Assembly: GCA_017450025.1 (NCBI GenBank)
Contig: JAFSYJ010000022.1
Span: forward strand, 1 to 55,799
Direction: 5' to 3'
Length of the DNA stretch: 55,799 nt
Origin: Clostridia bacterium
GTDB lineage: Bacteria; Bacillota; Clostridia; UMGS1883; UMGS1540
Part shown: in pieces, positions 40,588 to 49,196 of the stretch
How positions within the stretch are numbered: the stretch's first letter is position 1
Layout: the number at the start of each line of letters is the position of its first letter
Translations under genes and position numbers: made by a program
Notes under the pieces: model-generated
Told to the model about the DNA's origin: nothing
The model's database searches: none
Seen by the model: only the letters and a program-made list of their open reading frames with translations

Positions 40588-40619
40588 TTGATTATATATT
40601 ATTCCTGTGATATAATCAA
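40588..40619. promoter_or_regulatory. Symmetric divergent promoter of aspA and lysR
   Basis: TTGATTATAT (40588-40597) and ATATAATCAA (40610-40619) are perfect 10-bp inverted copies 12 bp apart. On plus this is TTGATT, 17 bp, TATAAT for lysR. On minus the same bases in reverse give TTGATT, 17 bp, TATAAT for aspA. Both promoters therefore occupy the same 32 bp and exclude each other. The inverted repeat is also a fitting LysR binding site. Confidence 0.82.
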
Positions 40620-40674
40620 ATACATATTATAATATAAAAATGATAATTCTAAAATTATAGGTAGGTGTTTGGCT

Positions 40675-41616
40675 ATGTTTACAAACAAAAACTATATACT
40701 CAAAATATATGAAGAAGGGAGCTTTTCAAAAGCGGCAGAATCGCTTTATATTTCCCAGCCGTCTTTAAGCGCTACCGTAAAACGCCTTGAAGAAAAAATA
40801 GGCGTTCCCCTGTTTGACCGCTCGACCTTCCCCGTATCGTTGACCGAGGTCGGTCGTGAATATGTCAAATACGCTATGGAAATCGAAGAAAAAGAAAACG
40901 ATTTTTCAAGATTTCTGTCCGATTTTACAAACAGCCTTACGGGAACTGTCCGAATAGGCGGCAGCAGTCTTTTTTCGGCGTTTGTACTCCCTGCAATGAT
41001 TTCCGAATTCAATAAGCAGTATCCAAAGGTAAGCTTTAAAATATTTGAAAATAACACCCACTCACTTGTAGAAAACCTTAATTTGGGACAGCTTGACATC
41101 ATAATAGATAATACCGTTATCAAGAGTAACGAGATCACTTCTTATATATGCGCGTCAGAAATGATCTTGCTTGCCGTTCCAAAGTCGTTTGGCATAAGCG
41201 CAACCCTGCAAAAGTTCTGCTTGAACGCCGACGATATAAAGAACAATAAACACCTTTCAGACAAATATTCCGTAGATATAAATATGTTCAGCGCGTATCC
41301 TTTTATTTTGCTCAATCCGGAAAACGACACAGGCAAGCGTGCCAATATGCTGTTCAGCCGTCATCATATAAAGCCAAATATTTTATTTTCGCTTGACCAG
41401 CAGGTCACATCGTATAATATATCGTGTACGGGTATGGGAATTTCATTTGTCAGCGATATACTCATTAAAAATATCGACTCGTCGCCCGACCTTAACTATT
41501 TCAGACTTGCGGACAGTAATATGACAAGAAATATTTTCTTTTACAGAAAGAAAACACGCTATATATCCGAGCCTTGCCAGCGTTTTATTGATGCAAATAT
41601 AAATATACAGCAATAA
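40675..41616 (+). CDS. LysR-family transcriptional regulator
   Basis: 313 residues. The N-terminal winged HTH reads NYILKIYEEGSFSKAAESLY then SQPSLSATVKRLEEKIGVPL and FDRST. The C-terminal part is a periplasmic-binding-like effector domain. It is divergent from aspA over one palindromic promoter, so it probably controls aspartate breakdown, with aspartate or fumarate as a plausible ligand (inference). ATG at 40675-40677 is preferred over the upstream TTG because TAGGTG lies 8 bp before it. Confidence 0.92.
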   Translation: MFTNKNYILKIYEEGSFSKAAESLYISQPSLSATVKRLEEKIGVPLFDRSTFPVSLTEVGREYVKYAMEIEEKENDFSRFLSDFTNSLTGTVRIGGSSLFSAFVLPAMISEFNKQYPKVSFKIFENNTHSLVENLNLGQLDIIIDNTVIKSNEITSYICASEMILLAVPKSFGISATLQKFCLNADDIKNNKHLSDKYSVDINMFSAYPFILLNPENDTGKRANMLFSRHHIKPNILFSLDQQVTSYNISCTGMGISFVSDILIKNIDSSPDLNYFRLADSNMTRNIFFYRKKTRYISEPCQRFIDANINIQQ

Positions 41617-41671
41617 AATCTGCAAACGGAGCAAAAAACGCTTTACATTACGAATTTATTTTAAAAAAGCC

Positions 41672-41700
41672 TTGACAAACGCGTGTTTTTGTGGTATATT
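41672..41700 (+). promoter_or_regulatory. Promoter of the hom-lysC operon
   Basis: TTGACA (41672-41677), 17 bp, TATATT (41695-41700). No lysine, threonine or T-box leader is recognisable in the short leader that follows. Confidence 0.82.
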
Positions 41701-41739
41701 CCTTCTATTGAAAACATTTGTGTTTGTGAGGTGGACAGC

Positions 41740-42171
41740 GTGAATGATAACAAAAACTTGATTATTGTGGACACGCGCGTACTGCCGAGCGTATTTTCGG
41801 GAGTGCTTCAGGCAAAAAAAATGCTCACCCTCGGCAAAGCCAAAACCGTTGGCGAGGCGGCACAGGCTTCGGGCATAAGCAGGAGCGCGTATTATAAGTA
41901 TAAGGATTTTGTATTCCCCGTCAATGATATGAAGGGAATTTGGACAATATCGTTTGAACTCGCGGATATAGCAGGCATATTGTCGCAGGTTTTGCAGGTA
42001 ATGGCAAAGGCAAAATGCAATATTTTAACGATAAATCAAAATATTCCCGTCAACGGTGTTGCAAATATCACGATTTCGATGAGGAATAACGAAAGCAGCT
42101 TCCAATGCCTTATGAAAAAGCTTGAAAAAATACAGGGCATACGGAACATTCATATTATGGCAAAAGAATAA
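41740..42171 (+). CDS. ACT domain protein of the PheB / UPF0735 type
   Basis: 143 residues. The N-terminal part (LIIVDTRVLPSVFSGVLQAKKM, then TVGEAAQASGISRSAYYKYKD) looks like a small HTH-type helix pair. The C-terminal ACT domain reads TISFELADIAGILSQVLQVMAKAKCNILTI, where the D-x-x-G-L-like turn binds amino acids. The family often lies in front of hom, as here. The start is GTG at 41740 with GAGGTGG before it; hom follows by 28 bp. Probably a regulatory amino-acid sensor. Confidence 0.88.
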   Translation: MNDNKNLIIVDTRVLPSVFSGVLQAKKMLTLGKAKTVGEAAQASGISRSAYYKYKDFVFPVNDMKGIWTISFELADIAGILSQVLQVMAKAKCNILTINQNIPVNGVANITISMRNNESSFQCLMKKLEKIQGIRNIHIMAKE

Positions 42172-42199
42172 ACAGTTGCGTTAGTCAGGAGGTTTTTAT

Positions 42200-43384
42200 A
42201 TGAATATCGCAATTCTCGGCTTTGGAACGGTAGGCTCCGGAGTCTATGAGATACTCAAAAACAACAAAGACTCAATCAAAAAGCGCGTCGGAGAAGAAAT
42301 ATCCGTAAAGCATATTCTCGACATCAGGGATTTTTCGTCTCACCCGGACGCACAGCTATTCACAAACGATTATAATGTTATATTAAACGACGCATCAGTC
42401 AAGGTCGTTGCAGAGGTCATCGGCGGCATAGAGCCTTCTTTAACTTTTACAAAAGAAGCTCTCCGCGCAGGCAAAAGCGTTGTTACCTCAAACAAAGAAC
42501 TCGTCGCCACACACGGCGCAGAGCTTTTTGAAATCGCAAAGGAAAACAACTGCTCATATCTTTTCGAGGCGGCAGTCGGCGGCGGCATACCGCTTATAAG
42601 ACCTGTTTATAAGGACCTTGCGGCAAATAATATAACAAAGATTATGGGTATTTTAAACGGTACTACCAACTATATCCTGACAAAAATGATAAACGAGGGC
42701 AAGGCTTTTGACTCAGCACTTAAAACAGCTCAGGAGCTCGGCTATGCAGAGCGCAATCCCGAAGCCGACATCGAAGGTCACGACACCTGCCGAAAAATAG
42801 CCATACTGTCCTCACTCGTTTCAGACGGACAAGTTGACAGCTCAAGGATTTATACAGAAGGCATCACCAAAATAGACCCCGACGATGTCGCGTACGGCGA
42901 ATGTCTGGGCGCAGTAATAAAGCTCGTCGGTTATAGTGAAATCAACAAAAACGCCGTTTATGCAAGAGTAAGCCCTATGTATATCAAAAAGGATCACCCT
43001 CTTGCAAGCGCACAGGATGTTTTCAACGCCGCAATGGTAACAGGCGATAGCGTCGGTGATGTTATGTTCTATGGCAAAGGAGCAGGTAAGCTGCCGACAG
43101 CGAGCGCTGTTTTGGGCGATGTTATAGATTTGTGCCTCGACGGCTCGTTTATCGGTTGGGGCAAAAACGAAGTCCCGCTTGAAAGCGACGCTGATTCTTA
43201 TACAGGCGCATTTGTAAGAATTTCAGATAAAAACACAGCCGCATTTGAATCAAAATACGGCATTACCCCCGTTGATGATGTTGTCAAGGGCGAAAAGGGT
43301 TATGTTATCCCCTGCATTTCAGAAAAAGAGCTCAAAACAATTGACGCCATAAAAATTATCAGAACAGAAAAGAATTTCATATAA
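42200..43384 (+). CDS. hom: Homoserine dehydrogenase
   Basis: 394 residues, which reduces aspartate semialdehyde to homoserine with NAD(P)H. The dinucleotide fold is at the start (IAILGFGTVGSGVYEIL). The catalytic core includes GVVTSNKELVA-type SVVTSNKEL, MGILNGTTNYILTKM and GYAERNPEADIEGHDTCRK. The C-terminal tail is shorter than in enzymes with a full ACT domain (about 420-430 residues), and regulation may be through the preceding ACT protein. An AGGAGG site lies 8 bp before the ATG. lysC is next. Confidence 0.96.
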   Translation: MNIAILGFGTVGSGVYEILKNNKDSIKKRVGEEISVKHILDIRDFSSHPDAQLFTNDYNVILNDASVKVVAEVIGGIEPSLTFTKEALRAGKSVVTSNKELVATHGAELFEIAKENNCSYLFEAAVGGGIPLIRPVYKDLAANNITKIMGILNGTTNYILTKMINEGKAFDSALKTAQELGYAERNPEADIEGHDTCRKIAILSSLVSDGQVDSSRIYTEGITKIDPDDVAYGECLGAVIKLVGYSEINKNAVYARVSPMYIKKDHPLASAQDVFNAAMVTGDSVGDVMFYGKGAGKLPTASAVLGDVIDLCLDGSFIGWGKNEVPLESDADSYTGAFVRISDKNTAAFESKYGITPVDDVVKGEKGYVIPCISEKELKTIDAIKIIRTEKNFI

Positions 43385-43415
43385 TATTACAGAATAATCG
43401 GAAAGAGTGGTAAAA

Positions 43416-44627
43416 ATGCTAATAGTTCAGAAATACGGAGGAACTTCCGTTGCAAACGCAGAGCGCGTTTTTAATGTTGCAAAGCGCGTAAAATCGTATT
43501 ATGATGAAGGAAATTCGGTTATCGTCGTAGTTTCGGCGCAAGGCGACACGACCGACGATTTAATTGAAAAGGCAAAAGAAATAAACGATAAGCCGTCAAA
43601 AAGAGAAATGGATGTTCTGCTTTCGACGGGCGAACAAATTTCGATGTCGCTTCTTGCCATGGCTCTTGAAAAGCTTGGCGCGCCTGTAATTTCGCTTACA
43701 GGCTGGCAGGCGGGAATGCTTACAAACTCCAATCACGGCAACGCGAGAATAAAAAAGATAGATTCTGAGAGGATATTAAGAGAGCTTGACCAAAGCAAGA
43801 TAGTAATTGTGGCAGGTTTTCAGGGAATAAATAAGTACGATGACATAACAACGCTCGGCCGCGGCGGTTCTGATACATCGGCGGTGGCTCTTGCGGCGGC
43901 TGTCGGCGCGGACTTGTGCCAGATATATACAGATGTACGCGGAGTCTTTACAACAGACCCGCGAATAGTTCCAAACGCGTCAAAGCTTGACGATATATCG
44001 TTTGACGAAATGGTCGAGCTTGCAAGTTTAGGCGCAAATGTACTGCATAACCGCTCGGTTGAGCTTGCAAAAAAGTTTAATATTGAGCTTGAAGTTCTTT
44101 CAAGCCTTGAATATGAAAGAGGCACAATAGTTAAGGGGGTTAAACAAGTGGAAAAGATGTTGGTAAGAGGTGTCGCAAGAGATAACGATGTGGCAAGAAT
44201 AACCATTAAAAATTTAGATGATGAGCCGGGCGCAGCGTTCAAGCTGTTTTCGCTTTTGGCTAAAAAGAATATAAATGTCGATATAATACTTCAGACGCTC
44301 GGTTCAGACGGCAAGCAGGATATCAGCTTCACAGTACCGGAAAGCTCGCTTGAATCCGCAGTAGAGACTTTAAACGATAACCTGAGCGAATTCGGTGCAG
44401 AAAAAATACTGTTCGACAAAAATGTATCTAAGGTTTCAATCGTCGGAGCAGGTATGGCAAGCAATCCGGGCGTTGCGGCAAAGATGTTTGAAGCTCTTTA
44501 CAGCGCAAATATAAATATACTTATGATTTCAACGAGCGAAATTAAAATTTCCGTACTTGTTGAACAAAGTCTTGCCGAAGCCGCAGTGAGAGAGATCCAC
44601 GACAAATTTGGATTGGCAGACCTGTAA
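43416..44627 (+). CDS. lysC: Aspartokinase
   Basis: A 403-residue aspartate kinase, the first step to lysine, threonine and methionine. The kinase domain starts IVQKYGGTSVANAERV and has TTLGRGGSDTSAVALAAA and DVRGVFTTDPR. Two C-terminal ACT domains (about 260-403) give feedback control, with an EPGAAFKLFSLLAKKNINVD-type loop. ATG at 43416-43418 is used; the upstream GTG is within the weak GGAAAGAG ribosome site. Its stop overlaps the start of rlmB as TAATG. Confidence 0.97.
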   Translation: MLIVQKYGGTSVANAERVFNVAKRVKSYYDEGNSVIVVVSAQGDTTDDLIEKAKEINDKPSKREMDVLLSTGEQISMSLLAMALEKLGAPVISLTGWQAGMLTNSNHGNARIKKIDSERILRELDQSKIVIVAGFQGINKYDDITTLGRGGSDTSAVALAAAVGADLCQIYTDVRGVFTTDPRIVPNASKLDDISFDEMVELASLGANVLHNRSVELAKKFNIELEVLSSLEYERGTIVKGVKQVEKMLVRGVARDNDVARITIKNLDDEPGAAFKLFSLLAKKNINVDIILQTLGSDGKQDISFTVPESSLESAVETLNDNLSEFGAEKILFDKNVSKVSIVGAGMASNPGVAAKMFEALYSANINILMISTSEIKISVLVEQSLAEAAVREIHDKFGLADL

Positions 44628-45358
44628 TGAGTGATTATATTATAGGCAGAAACCCTGTAATGGAGGCTATCCGTGCAGGGCATTCGATAGATAAGATATA
44701 TATAAAAGACGGCGAAGTACAAGGCTCGCTCAAACAAATCACAGGCGCAGCGTCGCAAAACGGCATAGCCGTTATGCGTGTCAGTAAACAACGCCTTGAC
44801 CAAATGGCGGAGGGCAATAACCACCAAGGTATAATTGCAGTTGCCGCCGCATACGATTATTGTGAAGTTGACGATATATTAAGCCGCGCCAAAGACGCCG
44901 GCGAGCCTCCGTTTATCGTAATATGCGAAAAATTAACAGACCCGCATAACCTCGGCTCTATAATAAGGACATCGGCAGGAGCAGGAGTTCACGGCATAAT
45001 AATATCCAAACACGATAGCGTAGGTCTTAACTCCACCGTTGCAAAGGTAGCGGCAGGAGCGGCCGAGTTTATGCCCGTAGCGCGCGTGACAAATATCGCG
45101 TCTGTTATGGACGGGCTTAAGGAAGACGGTATCTGGATAACAGGAGCCGATATTTCGGGAGACCGTAGTCTTTATGAAGCCGATTTAAAGGGCGCGGTCG
45201 CAATAGTTATCGGCAGCGAGGGTAAAGGTATGAGCCGCCTCGTAAAAGAAAAATGTGATTTTCTTGTTAAAATTCCCATGAGAGACAAGCTGGAATCTCT
45301 CAACGCGTCTGTTGCGGCGGCACTTATGATTTACGAAGCAGCGCGCAGCAGATTTTAG
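44627..45358 (+). CDS. rlmB: TrmH-family 23S rRNA 2'-O-methyltransferase (RlmB type)
   Basis: 243 residues. The N-terminal substrate-binding domain (about 1-75, YIIGRNPVMEAIRAGHSIDKI) is followed by the SPOUT methyltransferase domain with TDPHNLGSIIRTSAGAG, VIGSEGKGMSRLVK and LNASVAAALMIYE (the knot). In E. coli RlmB methylates G2251. It overlaps lysC by one base and is followed by apgM at 15 bp, so it travels in an amino-acid operon without being part of that pathway. Confidence 0.9.
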   Translation: MSDYIIGRNPVMEAIRAGHSIDKIYIKDGEVQGSLKQITGAASQNGIAVMRVSKQRLDQMAEGNNHQGIIAVAAAYDYCEVDDILSRAKDAGEPPFIVICEKLTDPHNLGSIIRTSAGAGVHGIIISKHDSVGLNSTVAKVAAGAAEFMPVARVTNIASVMDGLKEDGIWITGADISGDRSLYEADLKGAVAIVIGSEGKGMSRLVKEKCDFLVKIPMRDKLESLNASVAAALMIYEAARSRF

Positions 45359-45373
45359 AAAGGCAGGCAAAAT

Positions 45374-46564
45374 ATGAAATACGCAGTTGTTTTGGCAGAC
45401 GGAATGGCAGATTATCCGATTGCCGAGCTCGGAAATAAAACGCCAATGGAATACGCAAAAAAGCCCAATATTGACGCGCTTTGCAAGGACTCTGACCTTT
45501 ACCTTGTAAAGACCGTGCCTGACTCCAAAAGCCCGGGCAGTGATGTTGCAAACCTCGCCGTTATGGGATATGACCCCGAGGTTTACCATAAAGGGCGTTC
45601 TTCTATTGAAGCTGCAAGCATAGGCGTAGAATTGGGCGATAACGACACCTCGTTCCGCACAAATCTCGTAACGCTTTCAGGCAGCGGTGAATATGAATCT
45701 CTCACGATGAAGGATTATAGCGCAGGAGAGATCTCAACCGAAGAAGCCGCAAAAATAGTGGAGACTCTTAAAGAACATTTTAATTCAGAAAATATCCACT
45801 TTTATACAGGCGTCAGCTACCGCCATCTAATGGTTTTGACGGGTGATGACAGACAGTATAATCTCACGCCTCCCCACGATATATCAGGTAAGCCTGTAAA
45901 GGGCCACCTTCCCGACAGCGATATCCTGCTTGATTTGATGAAAAAGAGCAGAGAAATATTAAAGGATCACCCTGTAAACATCAAACGCCGCGCAGAGGGC
46001 AAGAACACGGTTGATTCTATCTGGTTCTGGGGAGAAGGCAAGCGTAGTGCCCTTCCGCCCTTTGAAGAAAAAAACGGCATAAAAGGCGCTGTTATCTCCG
46101 CGGTTGACCTTGTTAAGGGCATCGGACACCTCGGTAAAATGAATGTTATAGATGTGCCCAATGTTACAGGTACGATAACTACAAACTTTGACGGTAAGGC
46201 GCAGGCTGCAGTCAAGGCTTTTAACGATGGGTACGATTATGTGTATATACACCTTGAAGCTCCCGACGAATGCGGTCATCAGGGGCAAGCGCTTGAAAAG
46301 GCGCGCTCTATCGAGCTGATTGATGAAAAAATCGTTGCTCCTGTCGTCAAGGCGTTCCGCGATAAAGGCGAGGACTTCAAAATAATGATAATGCCTGACC
46401 ATCCCACGCCCGTTTCGGTCAGAACACACACGCGCGACGCAGTACCGTGTATGATTTACGATAGCCGTAAGGTGCAAAACGGCGCAGCTTGCTTTACGGA
46501 AAAAGCTTGCAGTAATTTTGTACCTTCCGGTACGGAGCTTATGAAAATATTATTGAATTCATAA
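45374..46564 (+). CDS. apgM: ApgM-type phosphoglycerate mutase homologue, possible homoserine kinase
   Basis: 396 residues of the archaeal-type cofactor-independent phosphoglycerate mutase (alkaline phosphatase superfamily): VLADGMADYPI at the start (first metal Asp), the nucleophile Ser in SPGSDVANLAVMGYDP, and later metal ligands HLEAPDECGHQG and IMPDHPTPVSV. It converts 3- and 2-phosphoglycerate, or phosphorylates homoserine in many bacteria that lack ThrB (the ThrB2 homologues). It sits in the hom-lysC operon, and no thrB is visible. The homoserine kinase role is an inference from context. Confidence 0.85.
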   Translation: MKYAVVLADGMADYPIAELGNKTPMEYAKKPNIDALCKDSDLYLVKTVPDSKSPGSDVANLAVMGYDPEVYHKGRSSIEAASIGVELGDNDTSFRTNLVTLSGSGEYESLTMKDYSAGEISTEEAAKIVETLKEHFNSENIHFYTGVSYRHLMVLTGDDRQYNLTPPHDISGKPVKGHLPDSDILLDLMKKSREILKDHPVNIKRRAEGKNTVDSIWFWGEGKRSALPPFEEKNGIKGAVISAVDLVKGIGHLGKMNVIDVPNVTGTITTNFDGKAQAAVKAFNDGYDYVYIHLEAPDECGHQGQALEKARSIELIDEKIVAPVVKAFRDKGEDFKIMIMPDHPTPVSVRTHTRDAVPCMIYDSRKVQNGAACFTEKACSNFVPSGTELMKILLNS

Positions 46565-46579
46565 TGAAAGGTAATAAAA

Positions 46580-47698
46580 ATGACTGAAAAAAGCCGTCTT
46601 AACAGAGTGCTTATTTTCATACTTGCCATAATCGCCGCGGTTCTTTTTGCGATATTTCTTTTACCGCGGCTTTTAGTTCTTGTGTTGCCGTTTCTTATTG
46701 CATACCTGATTGCAAAAATAATAGAGCCTCTTGTTAATTTGCTTGTTCAAAAAATAAAGCTGCCGCGTAAGCTTGCAAGCGGTATTGTTGTTATTGTTGT
46801 TTTGGCGCTTCTTATATGGCTTGTAGCTTCAATCTTTTACAGAGGCGTTAATGAGATTACAAACCTTATATCAAGCGCGGATGAAATATCTAAAAAAATC
46901 ACGAATTTTTTTGATAATTGGGAGCAAATTGTATCAAATAAATTTGGATTCGGCATTGCAAACTTCATTTCCTCACAAATAAGCGCAGACGATTTAGGCA
47001 AAGATGTTTCCAATTACCTTACAGGATATATCGGTCCTACCCTTGATAAGATTTTAAGCATCGTCAAGAGCTTGCCGAATGTGCTTGTTTTTACGGTGGC
47101 TCTTGTCTTGGGTACATTTTTTATTTCAAGCGACAGTGAAAATGTAAAAGCATTTTTAAAACGCCTTGTCCCCAAAGCTTCACATAATTATATTAGGCAG
47201 ATAAAGGGCGATATGGGTTATGCTCTTATGGGCTATATAAGGGCGCAGCTAATTCTTATGCTGATTACATTTATAGAATGTACTATCGGATTTATGCTTA
47301 TCGGAGGCGATTTAGCAAGCTACGCGCTGCTTTTGGGCATAGCAATAGCAATAATTGACGCACTTCCAATACTCGGAACAGGCACCGTTCTCATTCCGTG
47401 GGGTCTTGGCTCGATTATCGCAGGCTCGACAAGCCTCGGTCTTTACTTGCTTGTTCTGTACGGCATATGCTTCTTTGTAAGACAGCTTCTCGAACCGCAC
47501 ATAATAAGCGGACAAATCGGACTTCACCCACTGGCTACGCTTATGGCGATGTATGCCGGCTTAAAGACCATCGGATTTTTTGGTCTTATTATAGGTCCAA
47601 TATTGCTTTTGATTATTAAAAATCTCGCTTCGAGCGGTATTTTCAAGGCAATTTGGATGCGCGTGTGGTACGGACAGAATAAATTGACAGACGAATGA
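46580..47698 (+). CDS. ytvI: AI-2E/YtvI-family membrane protein (sporulation-associated type)
   Basis: A 372-residue integral membrane protein with about seven to eight spans. The N-terminal pair is followed by the repeated helical hairpin around GFGIANFISSQIS, the YIGPTLDKI segment, then the typical GLGSIIAG and QLLEPHIISGQIGLHPLA motifs near the end. This matches YtvI, a sporulation-linked subfamily of the AI-2E exporter family. It begins 16 bp after apgM and is probably co-transcribed. Its substrate is unknown. Confidence 0.85.
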   Translation: MTEKSRLNRVLIFILAIIAAVLFAIFLLPRLLVLVLPFLIAYLIAKIIEPLVNLLVQKIKLPRKLASGIVVIVVLALLIWLVASIFYRGVNEITNLISSADEISKKITNFFDNWEQIVSNKFGFGIANFISSQISADDLGKDVSNYLTGYIGPTLDKILSIVKSLPNVLVFTVALVLGTFFISSDSENVKAFLKRLVPKASHNYIRQIKGDMGYALMGYIRAQLILMLITFIECTIGFMLIGGDLASYALLLGIAIAIIDALPILGTGTVLIPWGLGSIIAGSTSLGLYLLVLYGICFFVRQLLEPHIISGQIGLHPLATLMAMYAGLKTIGFFGLIIGPILLLIIKNLASSGIFKAIWMRVWYGQNKLTDE

Positions 47699-47740
47699 CA
47701 CAAAGTGATTGTTAAGGTAAATTTTGTGCATTGAACAATT

Positions 47741-47777
47741 ATCCCCCCTATGCTAATATAATATACATAGGGGGGAT
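47741..47777 (+). promoter_or_regulatory. Inverted repeat around a -10 box and ribosome binding site
   Basis: ATCCCCCCTATG (47741-47752) and CATAGGGGGGAT (47766-47777) are perfect inverted copies; TATAAT (47757-47762) lies in the loop between them. The right arm holds the GGGGGG ribosome site of the next gene. No good -35 box at 17 bp is present (TTGAAC is 20 bp away). It may be an operator, or an RNA hairpin that masks the RBS. Confidence 0.7.
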
Positions 47778-47781
47778 TGTT

Positions 47782-48036
47782 ATGCTCAAAAAGATAGCTC
47801 ACGCGCTTGACGGAATATCAAATATATCAAAAATCGTTGTTTTAATAGGCGTCGGTGCGGGTATAGTGCTTTTGTGTGCTTCTCTTTTAATATCCCTCGT
47901 TCAGAATATAAGCCTCTCATTTAAGTATTTGTACGAGCAAATGGCAAAGACCTCCGCCATAGTTTTTGCGCAAGGCGTATTCTTCGGTCTGGGGTTTGAC
48001 TTTTTGCTCAAAGTTCTTGATAATAGGTCAAAATAA
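47782..48036 (+). CDS. Small membrane protein with two hydrophobic segments
   Basis: 84 residues. The N-terminal LKKIAHALDGISNISKIVVL leads into a membrane span (about 20-45, VVLIGVGAGIVLLCASLLISL) and a second one (about 60-75, IVFAQGVFFGLGFDFLL). Positive ends suggest an inside-N topology. ATG at 47782 follows the GGGGGG in the inverted repeat; the longer frame runs back across the repeat and promoter. It has no recognisable family and its function is unknown. It is convergent with the SLH gene. Confidence 0.7.
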   Translation: MLKKIAHALDGISNISKIVVLIGVGAGIVLLCASLLISLVQNISLSFKYLYEQMAKTSAIVFAQGVFFGLGFDFLLKVLDNRSK

Positions 48037-48044
48037 CACTTAAC

Positions 48045-49178
48045 CTAAGCCGCTCCCATAACTTCTGTAAAGTTTATAAATACCTGCGCCACTTCGGCTC
48101 TCGTAGCTGTTGAATAAGGCTTTACGGAATTGTCACCGTACCCGGATATTACGCCTGTGGAATAACACCAGTACGCCGCGTCGCGTGCGGCGTCGGATAC
48201 ATCCCCCAAATCCGTGATTTGCTCTGCTATCGAAAAATCATAATCCGCATCGTTAAAATTCACAGAACGGCTGTAATTATACATACACATAAACATTTCC
48301 TGCCTTGTTATCGGCTCATCAGGCAAAAACGCGTTGCCTTCAATCCAGTCGAGAATACCGTTTTCCTTTGCCCACAGCACAGGACCGCAGTAGTATGCGT
48401 CAAGCGGAATATCAGCATATCCGCTTGACGCAGGCGTAGTGTCTGCATATGCAAATCTGTATAAAACCGTTATAAACATCGCCCTTGTCATAGTCAGAGA
48501 TGGCGAAAATTCCGTAGGCGAAGTCCCCTTAAACAGACCCGAACTATACACATATCCGACCGCCTCATAGTACCAATCGCTTGGTAAAATGTCGGCAAAC
48601 ACAAGCGCGTTAAACGGCGCGTAATAATTATCTATCAAAATTCTTAAACAAGTATAAAGCAAATTGCAGAGTATTTTAAAATTTTCGTCAACTTCCTCCT
48701 GAGTATGCGAGGCAGCTTCACTTATAACGGTAATTGCACCTGCTGAAGTACTTCTGACAGAATTGCCGTATTCGGATTCTACGATCGCATAAAACCCGTC
48801 TGTTAAAGTCACCGCCGCAATGGATTTTAAAAGCGTGATTCTTTGCGGTGTAACAGTCTCCTGTCCGCGCTGGTTTATAAGCATCAAAAACGAAAAAGCC
48901 GAATACAGTCCGCGGTATGCAGTATCGATTTCCTCTGCGGAATGTTTCCCCGAAAGAAGCAAAAGCTTTGCCGCGTTCATTGACTTGGCGCACAGCGCGT
49001 CTTCCTCCTCGGTAATATATAATGCTATGCTGTCCTCAGAGCCGAATATGTAGTTGACAACCGTGTCATATAGCCTTTGCAAATCGTCGTATGAATATTT
49101 TTCTTCTATTGCAAAAGCGTGAGGTGTTGATAAAAATATAAAACATATTGCAATAACTGCTGACATCAGTTTTTTCAT
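48045..49178 (-). CDS. S-layer homology (SLH) domain protein
   Basis: 377 residues with a signal peptide (about 1-23, ending AFA). The N-terminal half is a helical uncharacterised region (EKYSYDDLQRLYDTVVNYI). From about 195 there are three SLH repeats (PSDWYYEAVGYVYSSGLFKG, LDAYYCGPVLWAKENGILDW, VSDAARDAAYWCYSTGVISG), each with a following T-R-A/Q-E-M/V helix. SLH domains bind pyruvylated secondary wall polymers. The ATG has GAAAGGG upstream. It is the last gene of a unit with DUF1846. Confidence 0.9.
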   Translation of the reverse strand: MKKLMSAVIAICFIFLSTPHAFAIEEKYSYDDLQRLYDTVVNYIFGSEDSIALYITEEEDALCAKSMNAAKLLLLSGKHSAEEIDTAYRGLYSAFSFLMLINQRGQETVTPQRITLLKSIAAVTLTDGFYAIVESEYGNSVRSTSAGAITVISEAASHTQEEVDENFKILCNLLYTCLRILIDNYYAPFNALVFADILPSDWYYEAVGYVYSSGLFKGTSPTEFSPSLTMTRAMFITVLYRFAYADTTPASSGYADIPLDAYYCGPVLWAKENGILDWIEGNAFLPDEPITRQEMFMCMYNYSRSVNFNDADYDFSIAEQITDLGDVSDAARDAAYWCYSTGVISGYGDNSVKPYSTATRAEVAQVFINFTEVMGAA

Positions 49179-49196
49179 TTCAAAACCCTTTCTCGA

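Noticed and set aside
41701..41739. Lysine riboswitch or T-box before the hom-lysC operon
   Set aside because: The leader is only about 35 nt and shows no such structure.
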